64,000 nt of DNA from Carboxylicivirga mesophila (lineage in GTDB: Bacteria > Bacteroidota > Bacteroidia > Bacteroidales > Marinilabiliaceae). Below, piece by piece: positions 7,817 through 16,160 of this stretch. The stretch lies in assembly GCF_018271975.1 (NCBI RefSeq), contig NZ_JAGUCN010000020.1:1-64000 (forward strand), written 5' to 3'. The number at the start of each line of letters is the position of its first letter. The stretch's first letter is position 1. A program made the position numbers and the translations under genes. The notes beneath the pieces were generated by a model that saw nothing but the letters and a program-made list of their open reading frames with translations, ran no database searches and was not told the origin of the DNA.

Positions 7817-9790
7817 ATGCCCACAATGCAAGTTAATTTCAGACTATTCATATATCTATTTGTTGCCTCTTTTCTACTATCCGGCTGTTTAGGAGGCAGT
7901 AAACTCGGCAATGCCAATAAAGCCTACCTAATAGGCGAATATGACCGTGCTGCTACCCAGTTTAAAAAAGCCTACCGGAAAGCAGATAATAATTACACTA
8001 AAGGAGAAATCTCCTATTACCTGGGCGAATGCTATCGCAAAACCAATAAACCCCGAAAGGCTACAATGCAGTATGCCAGAGCCGTGCGTTATAATTACGA
8101 GATGGCTGACGCAGGACTTTACCTGGGCGATTGTTACCTGGCCTCGCAAAAGTACGAAGACGCGATTGAGGCTTATGAGGAATATCTGCAAAAGGTGCCG
8201 CGGGATAAACGTGCGCAAAACGGGCTTGCTGCCTGCAAACTGGCCATGAAGGATACTCTTGAAACCCGTTATAACATTGAAAAACTGAAGAAAGTAAACA
8301 ATACTCGCTACAGCGACTTCTCGCCGGGCTATGCCAGTACCAGCTACGATCAGATCTACTTCTCATCAATGCGCACCGAGAAAAAGAAGCGTAAAAAAAG
8401 TAGAATCACAGGTCAGGGAGGTACCAACATTTTTATGGCTAAGATGGATGCCAAAGGCGAATGGACCGATCCGGAACCTCTGGATGAAACCATCAATACT
8501 GAATTTGACGAAGGTAGTGCCACCATGTCGGGAGACGGTAAGGAGATGTACTTTACCAGATGCCGCTACGATAATGAGCAACCCCGAAGTGCAGAAATGT
8601 ACATGGTGAGCCGCTCAGGAGGTAAATGGGGCGAACCTGTTCAGCTCGAAATTGGCGGCGACAGCCTGCTTGTGGCACATCCGGCCATCTCACACGATGG
8701 CGAAACCTTGTATTTTGTGAGTGACATGCCTGGTGGCTATGGTGGTAAGGATATCTGGAAAACAACCAAAGGGGGTGAAGGAGGCTGGGGACAACCGGTT
8801 AACATGGGCAGTGTGATTAATACAGCCGGCGATGAGGTGTTTCCTTCAGTTCGCATGGATGGTTCCTTGTATTTCAGTTCAAATGCACACATTGGCTATG
8901 GTGGACTGGATATTTACCGTGCCGTTTTCGACGAAGAAAAGGAAGACTGGGATGTTTATAACCTTGGCCGTCCGCTCAACAGCGAAGGTGATGACTTTGG
9001 CATTGCATTCAAAGGCATGGAAGAAGCCGGGCTATTAAGCTCATCGCGAGGCAGCTCTAAAGGCATTGATAACATCTATGCGTTTAGTTTACCTAAGCTC
9101 GAATTTAGCATGAAAGGACTGGTTTACAGCGAAAAAACGGATGAACCATTAGCTGATGCCTACCTGCGACTGATTGGTACGGATGGCACCAATATAAAGC
9201 TTAACATACGCAATGATGGTAGCTTTGGCGCCAAGCTGGCACCCCAAACTGAGTATGTGTTTATGGTGGCCTCTAAAGGTTACTTTAATCATAAGCACAA
9301 GCTATCAACCATTGGCCTGGGCAATAACAAAGAGTTTAATATTGAAGTAGGTATGCTGCCAATGGAAGATGCCATTGTCTTCAGAAATATCCGGTTTAGC
9401 AAGGACCAGTTTGATTTAAACACCAATTCGAAACAAGAGCTCAACAGACTGGCTGCTATCATGAACCTGAACAAGAAGATTGTGTTGGATATTGTTGCAC
9501 ATGCATCGGGTGAAGGATCGGAATCGGAAGCTATCGTTCTATCACAAAAACGAGCCGAATCGGTGATGAGCTATCTTATGAGTAAGGGAATTCCAACAGA
9601 ACGCTTATCGGCCAAAGGTGTAGGTAGCTCCGAACCTGTTACTGTGAGTAAAAGACAAGCCAAAAAACTCGACTTTCTGAAGGAAGGAGATGTGTTATAT
9701 GCATCGTTTATTAAACGACTGCGGGGTAATGCGAACAAAGAAGCAGCTCATAACTTGAATCGTCGAATTGAATTTAAGATTAAGGAGTAG
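7817..9790 (+). CDS. PorE-like lipoprotein: TPR, beta-propeller, CRD and OmpA domains
   Basis: A 657-residue outer-membrane lipoprotein (lipobox LLSGC near residue 23). Domains in order are TPR repeats (about 28-135), PD40/WD40-like propeller blades (about 155-430, with repeated GxxLYFxS motifs), a carboxypeptidase-regulatory fold (about 440-530), and an OmpA C-terminal domain (about 545-657, ending NRRIEFKI). This order and length match PorE (PG1058, about 670 residues) of the Porphyromonas type IX secretion system, thought to tie the machinery to peptidoglycan. Many Bacteroidota paralogues share the architecture, so the exact role is not certain. In the OmpA domain the Arg of the peptidoglycan-binding motif is kept (LSQKRAESV), but the usual TD is replaced by HAS. 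A TATTTTTG -7 element lies at 7785-7792. Confidence 0.72.
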   Translation: MPTMQVNFRLFIYLFVASFLLSGCLGGSKLGNANKAYLIGEYDRAATQFKKAYRKADNNYTKGEISYYLGECYRKTNKPRKATMQYARAVRYNYEMADAGLYLGDCYLASQKYEDAIEAYEEYLQKVPRDKRAQNGLAACKLAMKDTLETRYNIEKLKKVNNTRYSDFSPGYASTSYDQIYFSSMRTEKKKRKKSRITGQGGTNIFMAKMDAKGEWTDPEPLDETINTEFDEGSATMSGDGKEMYFTRCRYDNEQPRSAEMYMVSRSGGKWGEPVQLEIGGDSLLVAHPAISHDGETLYFVSDMPGGYGGKDIWKTTKGGEGGWGQPVNMGSVINTAGDEVFPSVRMDGSLYFSSNAHIGYGGLDIYRAVFDEEKEDWDVYNLGRPLNSEGDDFGIAFKGMEEAGLLSSSRGSSKGIDNIYAFSLPKLEFSMKGLVYSEKTDEPLADAYLRLIGTDGTNIKLNIRNDGSFGAKLAPQTEYVFMVASKGYFNHKHKLSTIGLGNNKEFNIEVGMLPMEDAIVFRNIRFSKDQFDLNTNSKQELNRLAAIMNLNKKIVLDIVAHASGEGSESEAIVLSQKRAESVMSYLMSKGIPTERLSAKGVGSSEPVTVSKRQAKKLDFLKEGDVLYASFIKRLRGNANKEAAHNLNRRIEFKIKE

Positions 9791-9812
9791 TAAGGAGCTA
9801 TTGGTATTCAGC

Positions 9813-10253
9813 TTAAAACAACCCTTTCACCAGTTGCACAACAGGCTCAGTCAGATAAGTGAGACCAAATGACCACAACACAATACCGGTCAGCAGGTAT
9901 AATAGAAACTTTCGTGTATCATCGAGCAAAGCCATACCAATTATTAAAGCGATAAAAGGCCCAAGCAAACCGGTAACCATAAGCCCAAGACCTGGCACTC
10001 CATATTTATCCATCCACCTGGAGAACTTAGCTTTTTTCTGCTCAAATGTTTTAGAACCATACTTTTCCAGCAACCACCTACGAAAAGGCTCTCCCGAGAA
10101 ATAAACCAACAGTGCGGATGACATGGCTCCCAATGCCACTAAAGAAGCGATAAGCAAGGGCTTTAAACCCAAAGCAATGCCAACCGGAATACCTTTATAA
10201 ATACCTGTAGCACCTGTTAAATAAACAGCAATATACTTTCCAATTTCCTCCAT
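9813..10253 (-). CDS. Small multidrug-export family membrane protein
   Basis: A 146-residue polytopic inner-membrane protein with about four hydrophobic segments (near 15-35, 37-55, 83-108 and 112-140) and a basic loop around 60-80. Its length, the GIYKGIPVGIALGL opening and the PGLGLMVTGLLGPF segment resemble the small multidrug export protein family (Sm_multidrug_ex). The name is historical and the substrate is unknown. It converges on the PorE-like gene with only 22 bases between stops, and I see no clear terminator there. A distant DedA-like relationship is possible. Confidence 0.65.
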   Translation of the reverse strand: MEEIGKYIAVYLTGATGIYKGIPVGIALGLKPLLIASLVALGAMSSALLVYFSGEPFRRWLLEKYGSKTFEQKKAKFSRWMDKYGVPGLGLMVTGLLGPFIALIIGMALLDDTRKFLLYLLTGIVLWSFGLTYLTEPVVQLVKGLF

Positions 10254-10310
10254 TCAACAACTAAATTGGCTGCAATATTACTAAAAATTGCAGCCAGTCT
10301 CAATTAGTCA

Positions 10311-12500
10311 TCAATAGACCTGCACCTCATCGGCAAAAATCCACGATGGCAATCCCACTGCATGGTGCCACACAGGAGGTGTTTTCATATTTTTTGCTTC
10401 AATCTTCACAAATCGGGCATCTGTTTCAGGTAACTCCACGGCGAATAGCTGCGTGTCATTTATTTTACTATCCTTCTGCAAAGGTCGTTTATTGAGTACC
10501 CTTCCAACCTTTTTGTAATTATTTCCATCAAGCGATACTGAGTAGCTGACTTCTGTTGGGAAAAACACCACATGATTGACCACTTGTAAAAAGCCGGTTG
10601 ATATGTTCTCAAACTTTTGTACTTCGCCCAAGTCCACAACTGCCACCATATTGTTGCCTTCAAAACCCAACCAGTTGGCATAAAAGCTACCACCACCAAA
10701 AGCATTATCAGTTAATGTTTGCGGATCTTCATTGGCATATTTATGTGGTTTTGTCAGCAATGTAACATCTTTCCCGGCAGCCAGGTTTTTAAGTCCAGCT
10801 CTTTCAAGATGGCTCTTATATAAAGTCAGGTAGTCGGACACCATAAAACGCGTCTCATTCATCATGGTAATATGCCCGTCTTGGCAACTTTGCTCAAAAG
10901 CTGCCAGCTCCTTCTCAACAAAGGTTGTATTATTTAGCGAATAGATTTCTGATAAATTTGCCCGGCAGGCTTCAAGAGTTGCATAACGTACGCCCAATCT
11001 AGCTCTTCGAACCCGCTTTAACAGTTCTGCATTATCAGTAACATGGGCTTCGGCTTCGTCAAAACAACGGTTGTAACCAGCAAGAGCTTCCTTATTTAGA
11101 AATGAATCAAAGGCCTGGGATGGACCTCCATACAGAAACAGAAAAAAGTCAGGATGGCTTTCCAGTGCCTTATGTATGTCAGTTATATATTCAACCACCT
11201 TAGGTCCTGCCTCGCCATAGTACCCATCACAAAATTCACGTATCAACACATCGGTATTCCTTTCCGGATTCCATAGTAAACGAGCCATCAGATACGAACG
11301 CAACTCAAATAGCTCACTGGGATTATGACTGTGCTGCTCAAAAATCCATTTGGCGTTATTATCAGCAAAAAACCGGATATTGGGAGCCAGCGTGTAAATA
11401 TTGGGAAATGGCGCCAGGAAGTTGGTAAACTGTGTGGTATAATCCCAAATACGAATATTCTCTGTCAGATTTTTCCAGGCTTGCAAATCAACCGCAAAAT
11501 CAGAGCATTTATCTTCAATAGAGGCACTGCGATCACATTCTATAGAACAAAGCGTTATCAGTACATTGTCTAGAGGCTTGGTTTTGCAGGCTTTGCGGGT
11601 ATACTGATAGGCCAATGTTGAGATTTGCTTATCGGGGAAGTTTTGTGCTACTGCATTCACAAAACGAATCATTGAACCAGAAGGACTGCCTTCCTCCTGG
11701 TGGATGGCTTCACAACCCTCACACTGGCAGTACTGCGTATTATCATCCTGGCTAACTGACACAACCGAAGCTTCAGGATGACTGGCAAAGGTTGCTTCTA
11801 CATCCTCTGTGACTATACGAAGAACATCTGGGTTACTCAAGCAAAGCTGTGTAGGGCGACGCTTGCCATTCACTAACGCATAATAGTCTGGATGCTTATC
11901 AAAATATTGGTCGGCAGGTAAAAAGCGATGAAAGGTATGCACCCGCGCTTCCGGGACATACATAGGAAAAGCCTCGTATGTGACTCTTTGCTTATCGGCA
12001 AATTCAGGATATTCGTAAAACAATTTGGAATGTACCGTGCGCACATGCACTGGTGGCGAGTAGCGATAATTTATACTCGTTGGCAGTCTCAGTTTATCTG
12101 TTCGAGGAATTGTCTCTGCATCAGGCGCCCAAAACCGGCAAGCCAATTCGCGCTCCAGGAATTCATAAACCGCCGAAAGCAGGTATGCCTTATTACTCCC
12201 TTCAATCACTAGGGCATTTCCTTGCAAATAATACTTAATGTTAGGTGCAGGCTGGTCAATAACAATCAGCTGGATAGTTTTTTTATCATCTGAATAGCCT
12301 GTCTTAACTTCCAATTCGGCACCCGTTGACTGTTGAATGTATTGTTGCAATACCTTTGCCGCTTCCTTTTCATTGACTGATGCATCGGCCGCAATTTCTA
12401 TATGATAATCTGAGCGTCCGTTATTTGTTATGGTAATGGATGATTGCTGGCATGAGTAGCAACCAATCATTAGTAGCAAAAGAAATAAACTTTGTTTCAT
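10311..12500 (-). CDS. DUF4838 glycosidase-like lipoprotein with discoidin-type C-terminus
   Basis: A 729-residue surface or periplasmic lipoprotein (lipobox MIGCYSC near residue 17). The N-terminus (about 20-130) resembles the accessory alpha/beta domain of GH20 and alpha-glucuronidase enzymes. The centre (about 170-450) is DUF4838-like, with PQLCLSNPDVLR equivalents and the VSVSQDDN motif. The last about 130 residues resemble an F5/8 discoidin carbohydrate-binding fold (AVVDLGEVQKFENIS). Part of DUF4838 is classed as GH163, endo-acting on complex N-glycans. Whether this protein belongs to that part cannot be judged here. It lies downstream of the SBF-like gene and the SusC/D locus on the same strand. 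A TATATTTG -7 element lies upstream at 12564-12571 (minus), so it may have its own promoter. Confidence 0.78.
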   Translation of the reverse strand: MKQSLFLLLLMIGCYSCQQSSITITNNGRSDYHIEIAADASVNEKEAAKVLQQYIQQSTGAELEVKTGYSDDKKTIQLIVIDQPAPNIKYYLQGNALVIEGSNKAYLLSAVYEFLERELACRFWAPDAETIPRTDKLRLPTSINYRYSPPVHVRTVHSKLFYEYPEFADKQRVTYEAFPMYVPEARVHTFHRFLPADQYFDKHPDYYALVNGKRRPTQLCLSNPDVLRIVTEDVEATFASHPEASVVSVSQDDNTQYCQCEGCEAIHQEEGSPSGSMIRFVNAVAQNFPDKQISTLAYQYTRKACKTKPLDNVLITLCSIECDRSASIEDKCSDFAVDLQAWKNLTENIRIWDYTTQFTNFLAPFPNIYTLAPNIRFFADNNAKWIFEQHSHNPSELFELRSYLMARLLWNPERNTDVLIREFCDGYYGEAGPKVVEYITDIHKALESHPDFFLFLYGGPSQAFDSFLNKEALAGYNRCFDEAEAHVTDNAELLKRVRRARLGVRYATLEACRANLSEIYSLNNTTFVEKELAAFEQSCQDGHITMMNETRFMVSDYLTLYKSHLERAGLKNLAAGKDVTLLTKPHKYANEDPQTLTDNAFGGGSFYANWLGFEGNNMVAVVDLGEVQKFENISTGFLQVVNHVVFFPTEVSYSVSLDGNNYKKVGRVLNKRPLQKDSKINDTQLFAVELPETDARFVKIEAKNMKTPPVWHHAVGLPSWIFADEVQVY

Positions 12501-12647
12501 AGCTGATTTTATTTGGGTTGCGCCTTCTCATCGAAAGGCATATTACTGTTTGTATTACTCTCCCAAATATATCAACATTCTTAAGCAACTAACGGACAGG
12601 TATGTTCAATAGATGCTCTGTCATGTTTAACTATCAGCTGTATGTAA

Positions 12648-13616
12648 TTAGTCTTTTACCTGACGCCCCATGCGCTGAGCAATAAAACTGACGATAATCA
12701 GCTGAAACGAATGATACAACATGATAGGCACCAGAAATAGTCCCTGGCTGGCCACATTCTCAAATAAGACCTTTGAAAAAACCGTACCATGCACCAGCGA
12801 CTTTTTTGAACCGCAAAACAAGGCGGCGATGCGGTCTTCGCGATTGAACCCAAACCACCGGGTAAATAAATGGATTATCCCATAAACCAAGGCAAACAGA
12901 ACAATGGTAGCTATACCAATGAGCACCATATCAATAAAGCTAATGGTTTCAAACAGGCCTGTGGTAAACGACTTGCTAAAACTGTTATACACAATCAGCA
13001 GGATAATCATCTTATCAAACCAGGCCAGGGCTTTCAGATGTTTCTTGACGTATCCGCCCAAAGAATGGTGCAGTAGCAAACCCGCAACAACAGGCAGAAG
13101 TATTTGTAAAACAAGGCTTGTGGTGATGTCGAAGAAATCAAAAGCTGCTCCTTCCACCTGCCAGAATAAACCCATCCATAAAGGGGTTAAAACGATACCT
13201 ATCAATCCTGAGATACTGGCATTAAATATGGCTCCGGCAATGTTGCCTTTGGCCAGCACTACCATCACCACCGATGACGATACGGTAGATGGCAAAGCCG
13301 CCAGGAAAAACATGGCCAGCCAAAGCATTTGCTGCTCATCGGTGTTAATAAACGGTTTAAATACGATAACTAACAAGGGAAACAACACAAACGTAGCTAA
13401 TTGAATAAGTATATGCAGTCGGTAATTACTTAAACCACTCTTAAACTGCTGCGGGCTCAGCTTCAACCCATAAAAAAAGAAAATGAGCGTAATGCCAATG
13501 TCGGTAATCTGCTCCAGGTTACCAGGCCCATCGTAGGTACCTAACTGTGGAAATAACCAGGCCGATAACAGCATAAGTATTAAGCCAACAATAAATAGAT
13601 CTATTTTCTTAAGCAT
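12648..13616 (-). CDS. SBF-like (bile acid:sodium symporter family) membrane transporter
   Basis: A 322-residue inner-membrane protein with about ten hydrophobic segments. Typical features of the SBF-like/YfeH subfamily are the N-terminal TDIGITLIFFFYGLKLSP motif, the AALPSTVSSSVVMV stretch with AKGNIAGAIFNAS in TM4-TM5, and CGSKKSLVHGT near residue 265. The substrate of this subfamily is not established and bile salts are unlikely. A candidate -7 box (TATTTTTG on the minus strand, 13636-13643) lies 20 bases before the start codon. It is separated from the SusD-side genes by a terminator at 13728-13764, so it is probably an independent unit. Confidence 0.85.
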   Translation of the reverse strand: MLKKIDLFIVGLILMLLSAWLFPQLGTYDGPGNLEQITDIGITLIFFFYGLKLSPQQFKSGLSNYRLHILIQLATFVLFPLLVIVFKPFINTDEQQMLWLAMFFLAALPSTVSSSVVMVVLAKGNIAGAIFNASISGLIGIVLTPLWMGLFWQVEGAAFDFFDITTSLVLQILLPVVAGLLLHHSLGGYVKKHLKALAWFDKMIILLIVYNSFSKSFTTGLFETISFIDMVLIGIATIVLFALVYGIIHLFTRWFGFNREDRIAALFCGSKKSLVHGTVFSKVLFENVASQGLFLVPIMLYHSFQLIIVSFIAQRMGRQVKD

Positions 13617-13727
13617 TACGTCCGTATTTTTTTCACAAAAATAATATAAGCTATTAAAATAGACCTTTAATGATTGTTAATCATCATACAGGATGAAATG
13701 GGATACTATACATTACTTGCATATCAA

Positions 13728-13764
13728 TAAAAAATGGAGGTATTCGTTACGAACACCTCCATTT
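13728..13764 (-). terminator. Rho-independent terminator after the SusC/D locus
   Basis: A near-perfect inverted repeat with 10-base outer arms (aaatggaggt at 13732-13741, acctccattt at 13755-13764) extends inward with ttcg/cgaa pairing. On the minus strand it is followed by a run of T (13728-13734). It ends transcription of the small lipoprotein gene. Confidence 0.88.
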
Positions 13765-13789
13765 AAATCTATGAGAATTTTAACTTAGC

Positions 13790-14131
13790 CTATTTAGCTG
13801 TTAACGAGAGAGCCACCTCTTTAACAATATCGTCATTTACGTATACCATTTGTGGTCGATTACCTGTATCAAATATTTGATCACCCACGGTAACAGTTGC
13901 CCCAATATAATAGTTACCACTATTGAGATCGGTAAATGCGAATTCTCCATTGGCATTAGTTGTTGTTGTTTCAGTCAAAGAAGAATCAGAGTTATATAAA
14001 TTCACTGTAATATTTGATGTAATTACTTCATCTCCGTTTACAGCTTCTGCCTGACCTTTAATTACCCCTTTATCTGCTTCACATGAAGCAAACAAGAGAA
14101 CTGCAAATACTATATAGATTAATTTCTTCAT
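13790..14131 (-). CDS. Small carboxypeptidase-regulatory-like lipoprotein next to SusD
   Basis: A 113-residue lipoprotein starting at the ATG at 14131 (MKKLIYIVFAVLLFASC, lipobox FASC at residues 14-17). An upstream in-frame ATG at 14170 would overlap susD and puts 13 residues before the signal peptide. The mature part is a single Ig-like carboxypeptidase-regulatory fold (GEFAFTDLNSGNYYIGATV is the hallmark strand pair). It is the last gene of the sigma/FecR/SusC/SusD cluster, 17 bases after susD, and ends in a strong hairpin. It is probably surface exposed and may help bind or position ligand, but that is inference. Confidence 0.8.
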   Translation of the reverse strand: MKKLIYIVFAVLLFASCEADKGVIKGQAEAVNGDEVITSNITVNLYNSDSSLTETTTTNANGEFAFTDLNSGNYYIGATVTVGDQIFDTGNRPQMVYVNDDIVKEVALSLTAK

Positions 14132-14148
14132 TATCTCAGTTTTAATGA

Positions 14149-16143
14149 TTACTCTAAAATATTTTTCCACTTAGTTGTTCTGCCTGTTAGCCAAACTGGT
14201 TTATCAGGATCATTATCCGGACTAATGATAGCCCAGTTTTCAGGATCCGAAGCCTGAATACCACCAGGGTATGTCATACGCTCTTTCCACTGGAATACCT
14301 CGTATGGACCTGCAGGGTTATCGTCAAGGTATTTAATCAGGCGACGAGCACTGGTGTACACGGTTTCAAAATTGAAAAAGTTATAATGCGCCTGTAGTTG
14401 CATAAAAATAGCTTTTACCTTTTCCTGGTCTGTCATGGCATCAAAAGCCAAAGCAGCATTCTCTGCATAGGTAGCCGCATCGTACTCCTTTTTAGGCCGA
14501 TCGTTAACGCGCGATTCAGCACAGTTAGATGGAAATGAAGGAATCGACTGCTTAGAATAAGTATGATCATGCAGGTTATACCAGTATTTGCATGACAGCT
14601 CGATGGCATTTTTATAATGCTCGCGTGCTGATCCATTCAGAGTACCAAAACCGCGAACGGCTGCTTCGGCAAGAGATAATTCTGTTTCAACTGCATGTAA
14701 AGTTGGATATCTTAAATCAAAGTTATACTGCGGACGAATATTATACTCAGCTACCATATTGTGATCTGTACCAATTGTCCAGTTAATATCTGAATATTGG
14801 GCACATCTCTCACGCATCGCCTTTAACAAAAATGCATCACGCAGGGTTATATCGTTTGCTGCCGCATCATTAAGTTTGATTTCAATCTCATCACCGTTAT
14901 TATAAGTATACTTAAACACGGTGATGGCAGGATCTGTCATAATCGGATCATTGATATAATACCCTCTCATTATTTTACTAAAATAACTATCCGGATCATC
15001 AATTTTATCCCAAGTATGAGTGGTTCCGAGATAATCGCCTTTAATACTTTTTGAGAAGATGTAAGCCACACGTGGATCGACAGTTCCGTCTTCAAGTCCG
15101 GTTTCTGAATTATCACCATCAAAATACGGCAGGCTCTCACCGTTGATAATAGCGATTTTTTCAACTGGCTTACAGTTCATTAGATCATCCAGGAATCGTT
15201 TAGGCGCACGACATTCATCAGCACGCTCCCTAAAAGCACGTGTAATACCTAATTCACGCTGTAGCCTGCTTGGCTCAACAATAGCAATATCTGCCAAACC
15301 GGCCACGTCATCGTACTGATCAAACAACGGCTTTCCATTCAACTCCGAAATCACAGTTTGTGTTACAGCCGGCGTCTGTTCACTCACATTCATGGCACAA
15401 CGTAAACGTAATGAATTAAGGTATTTCCTCCATTGAAGCAAATCACCACCAAATATCACATCCTGATTATTGAAAGAGGCCTGTTCATCATCAGATAATT
15501 CTAAATCAGCAATAAACTGTTCAATATTCTTTAGTTCTTCAATAATCACCGGATAAACCTCTTCCTGACCATAATACTTGGTTTTAATACCATCCAATCC
15601 GCCAGCTGTCCCGGTTTCAATGTATGGCACCTTGTCATATAAATCGGTAGCCCGCTGATAAGCATATGCTTTTAGCGCATGTAGCAGATTCATATACAGA
15701 TTATCAAGGTTTGTACGATCAGCTTCAGGGATTAAATTATATTCGCGCTGTCCCCATAAAACTGCTGTTAACCATTCGTTGTTTAATTTATTAAATACAG
15801 TATTGTTAAAGCCATTGGTACCCCAGTCATGTTCCACATCCCTTAGGGTATAAGACAATCCATATCCATCGGTACAATAATACAACTGTATTCCCGTACC
15901 TGTTATACGAGAACCGCTTCGCATTTGGTGATAAGCAGCACCGTATTCACCTCTTAAAAAGAAACCTCGTGTTAATTGCGAAGTGAAGAAACCAGCAATC
16001 ACACTCACACCTCCGGTTTTATCGGCCTGCTCTTTTGAGAAACCGTCCGGATCCTGATATAACTCTTCGAGTTTATCTTGACATCCAACTATAAAAGTAA
16101 ATGCAAGGATGGTTAATATAGATTTTAGAAATATATTTTTCAT
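14149..16143 (-). CDS. SusD/RagB family nutrient-binding lipoprotein
   Basis: A 664-residue outer-membrane lipoprotein (lipobox FIVGC near residue 21) that caps a SusC transporter and captures oligosaccharide or peptide at the surface. It fits the SusD-like type-2 family: early TPR-like helices (LNNEWLTAVLWGQREYNL), a RATDLYDKVPYIETG segment near 165, DPRVAYIFSKS in the middle, and a C-terminal TYPGGIQASDPENWA stretch. It follows susC by 17 bases, the usual arrangement. The ligand cannot be read from the sequence. The locus as a whole points to glycan uptake. Confidence 0.92.
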   Translation of the reverse strand: MKNIFLKSILTILAFTFIVGCQDKLEELYQDPDGFSKEQADKTGGVSVIAGFFTSQLTRGFFLRGEYGAAYHQMRSGSRITGTGIQLYYCTDGYGLSYTLRDVEHDWGTNGFNNTVFNKLNNEWLTAVLWGQREYNLIPEADRTNLDNLYMNLLHALKAYAYQRATDLYDKVPYIETGTAGGLDGIKTKYYGQEEVYPVIIEELKNIEQFIADLELSDDEQASFNNQDVIFGGDLLQWRKYLNSLRLRCAMNVSEQTPAVTQTVISELNGKPLFDQYDDVAGLADIAIVEPSRLQRELGITRAFRERADECRAPKRFLDDLMNCKPVEKIAIINGESLPYFDGDNSETGLEDGTVDPRVAYIFSKSIKGDYLGTTHTWDKIDDPDSYFSKIMRGYYINDPIMTDPAITVFKYTYNNGDEIEIKLNDAAANDITLRDAFLLKAMRERCAQYSDINWTIGTDHNMVAEYNIRPQYNFDLRYPTLHAVETELSLAEAAVRGFGTLNGSAREHYKNAIELSCKYWYNLHDHTYSKQSIPSFPSNCAESRVNDRPKKEYDAATYAENAALAFDAMTDQEKVKAIFMQLQAHYNFFNFETVYTSARRLIKYLDDNPAGPYEVFQWKERMTYPGGIQASDPENWAIISPDNDPDKPVWLTGRTTKWKNILE

Positions 16144-16160
16144 ATCGTTTGCTTATTTAA

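Noticed and set aside
12904-13404. 166-codon open frame opposite the SBF-like transporter
   Set aside because: It is antisense to a well-conserved membrane protein and has no recognisable domain. It is typical of shadow frames opposite hydrophobic genes.
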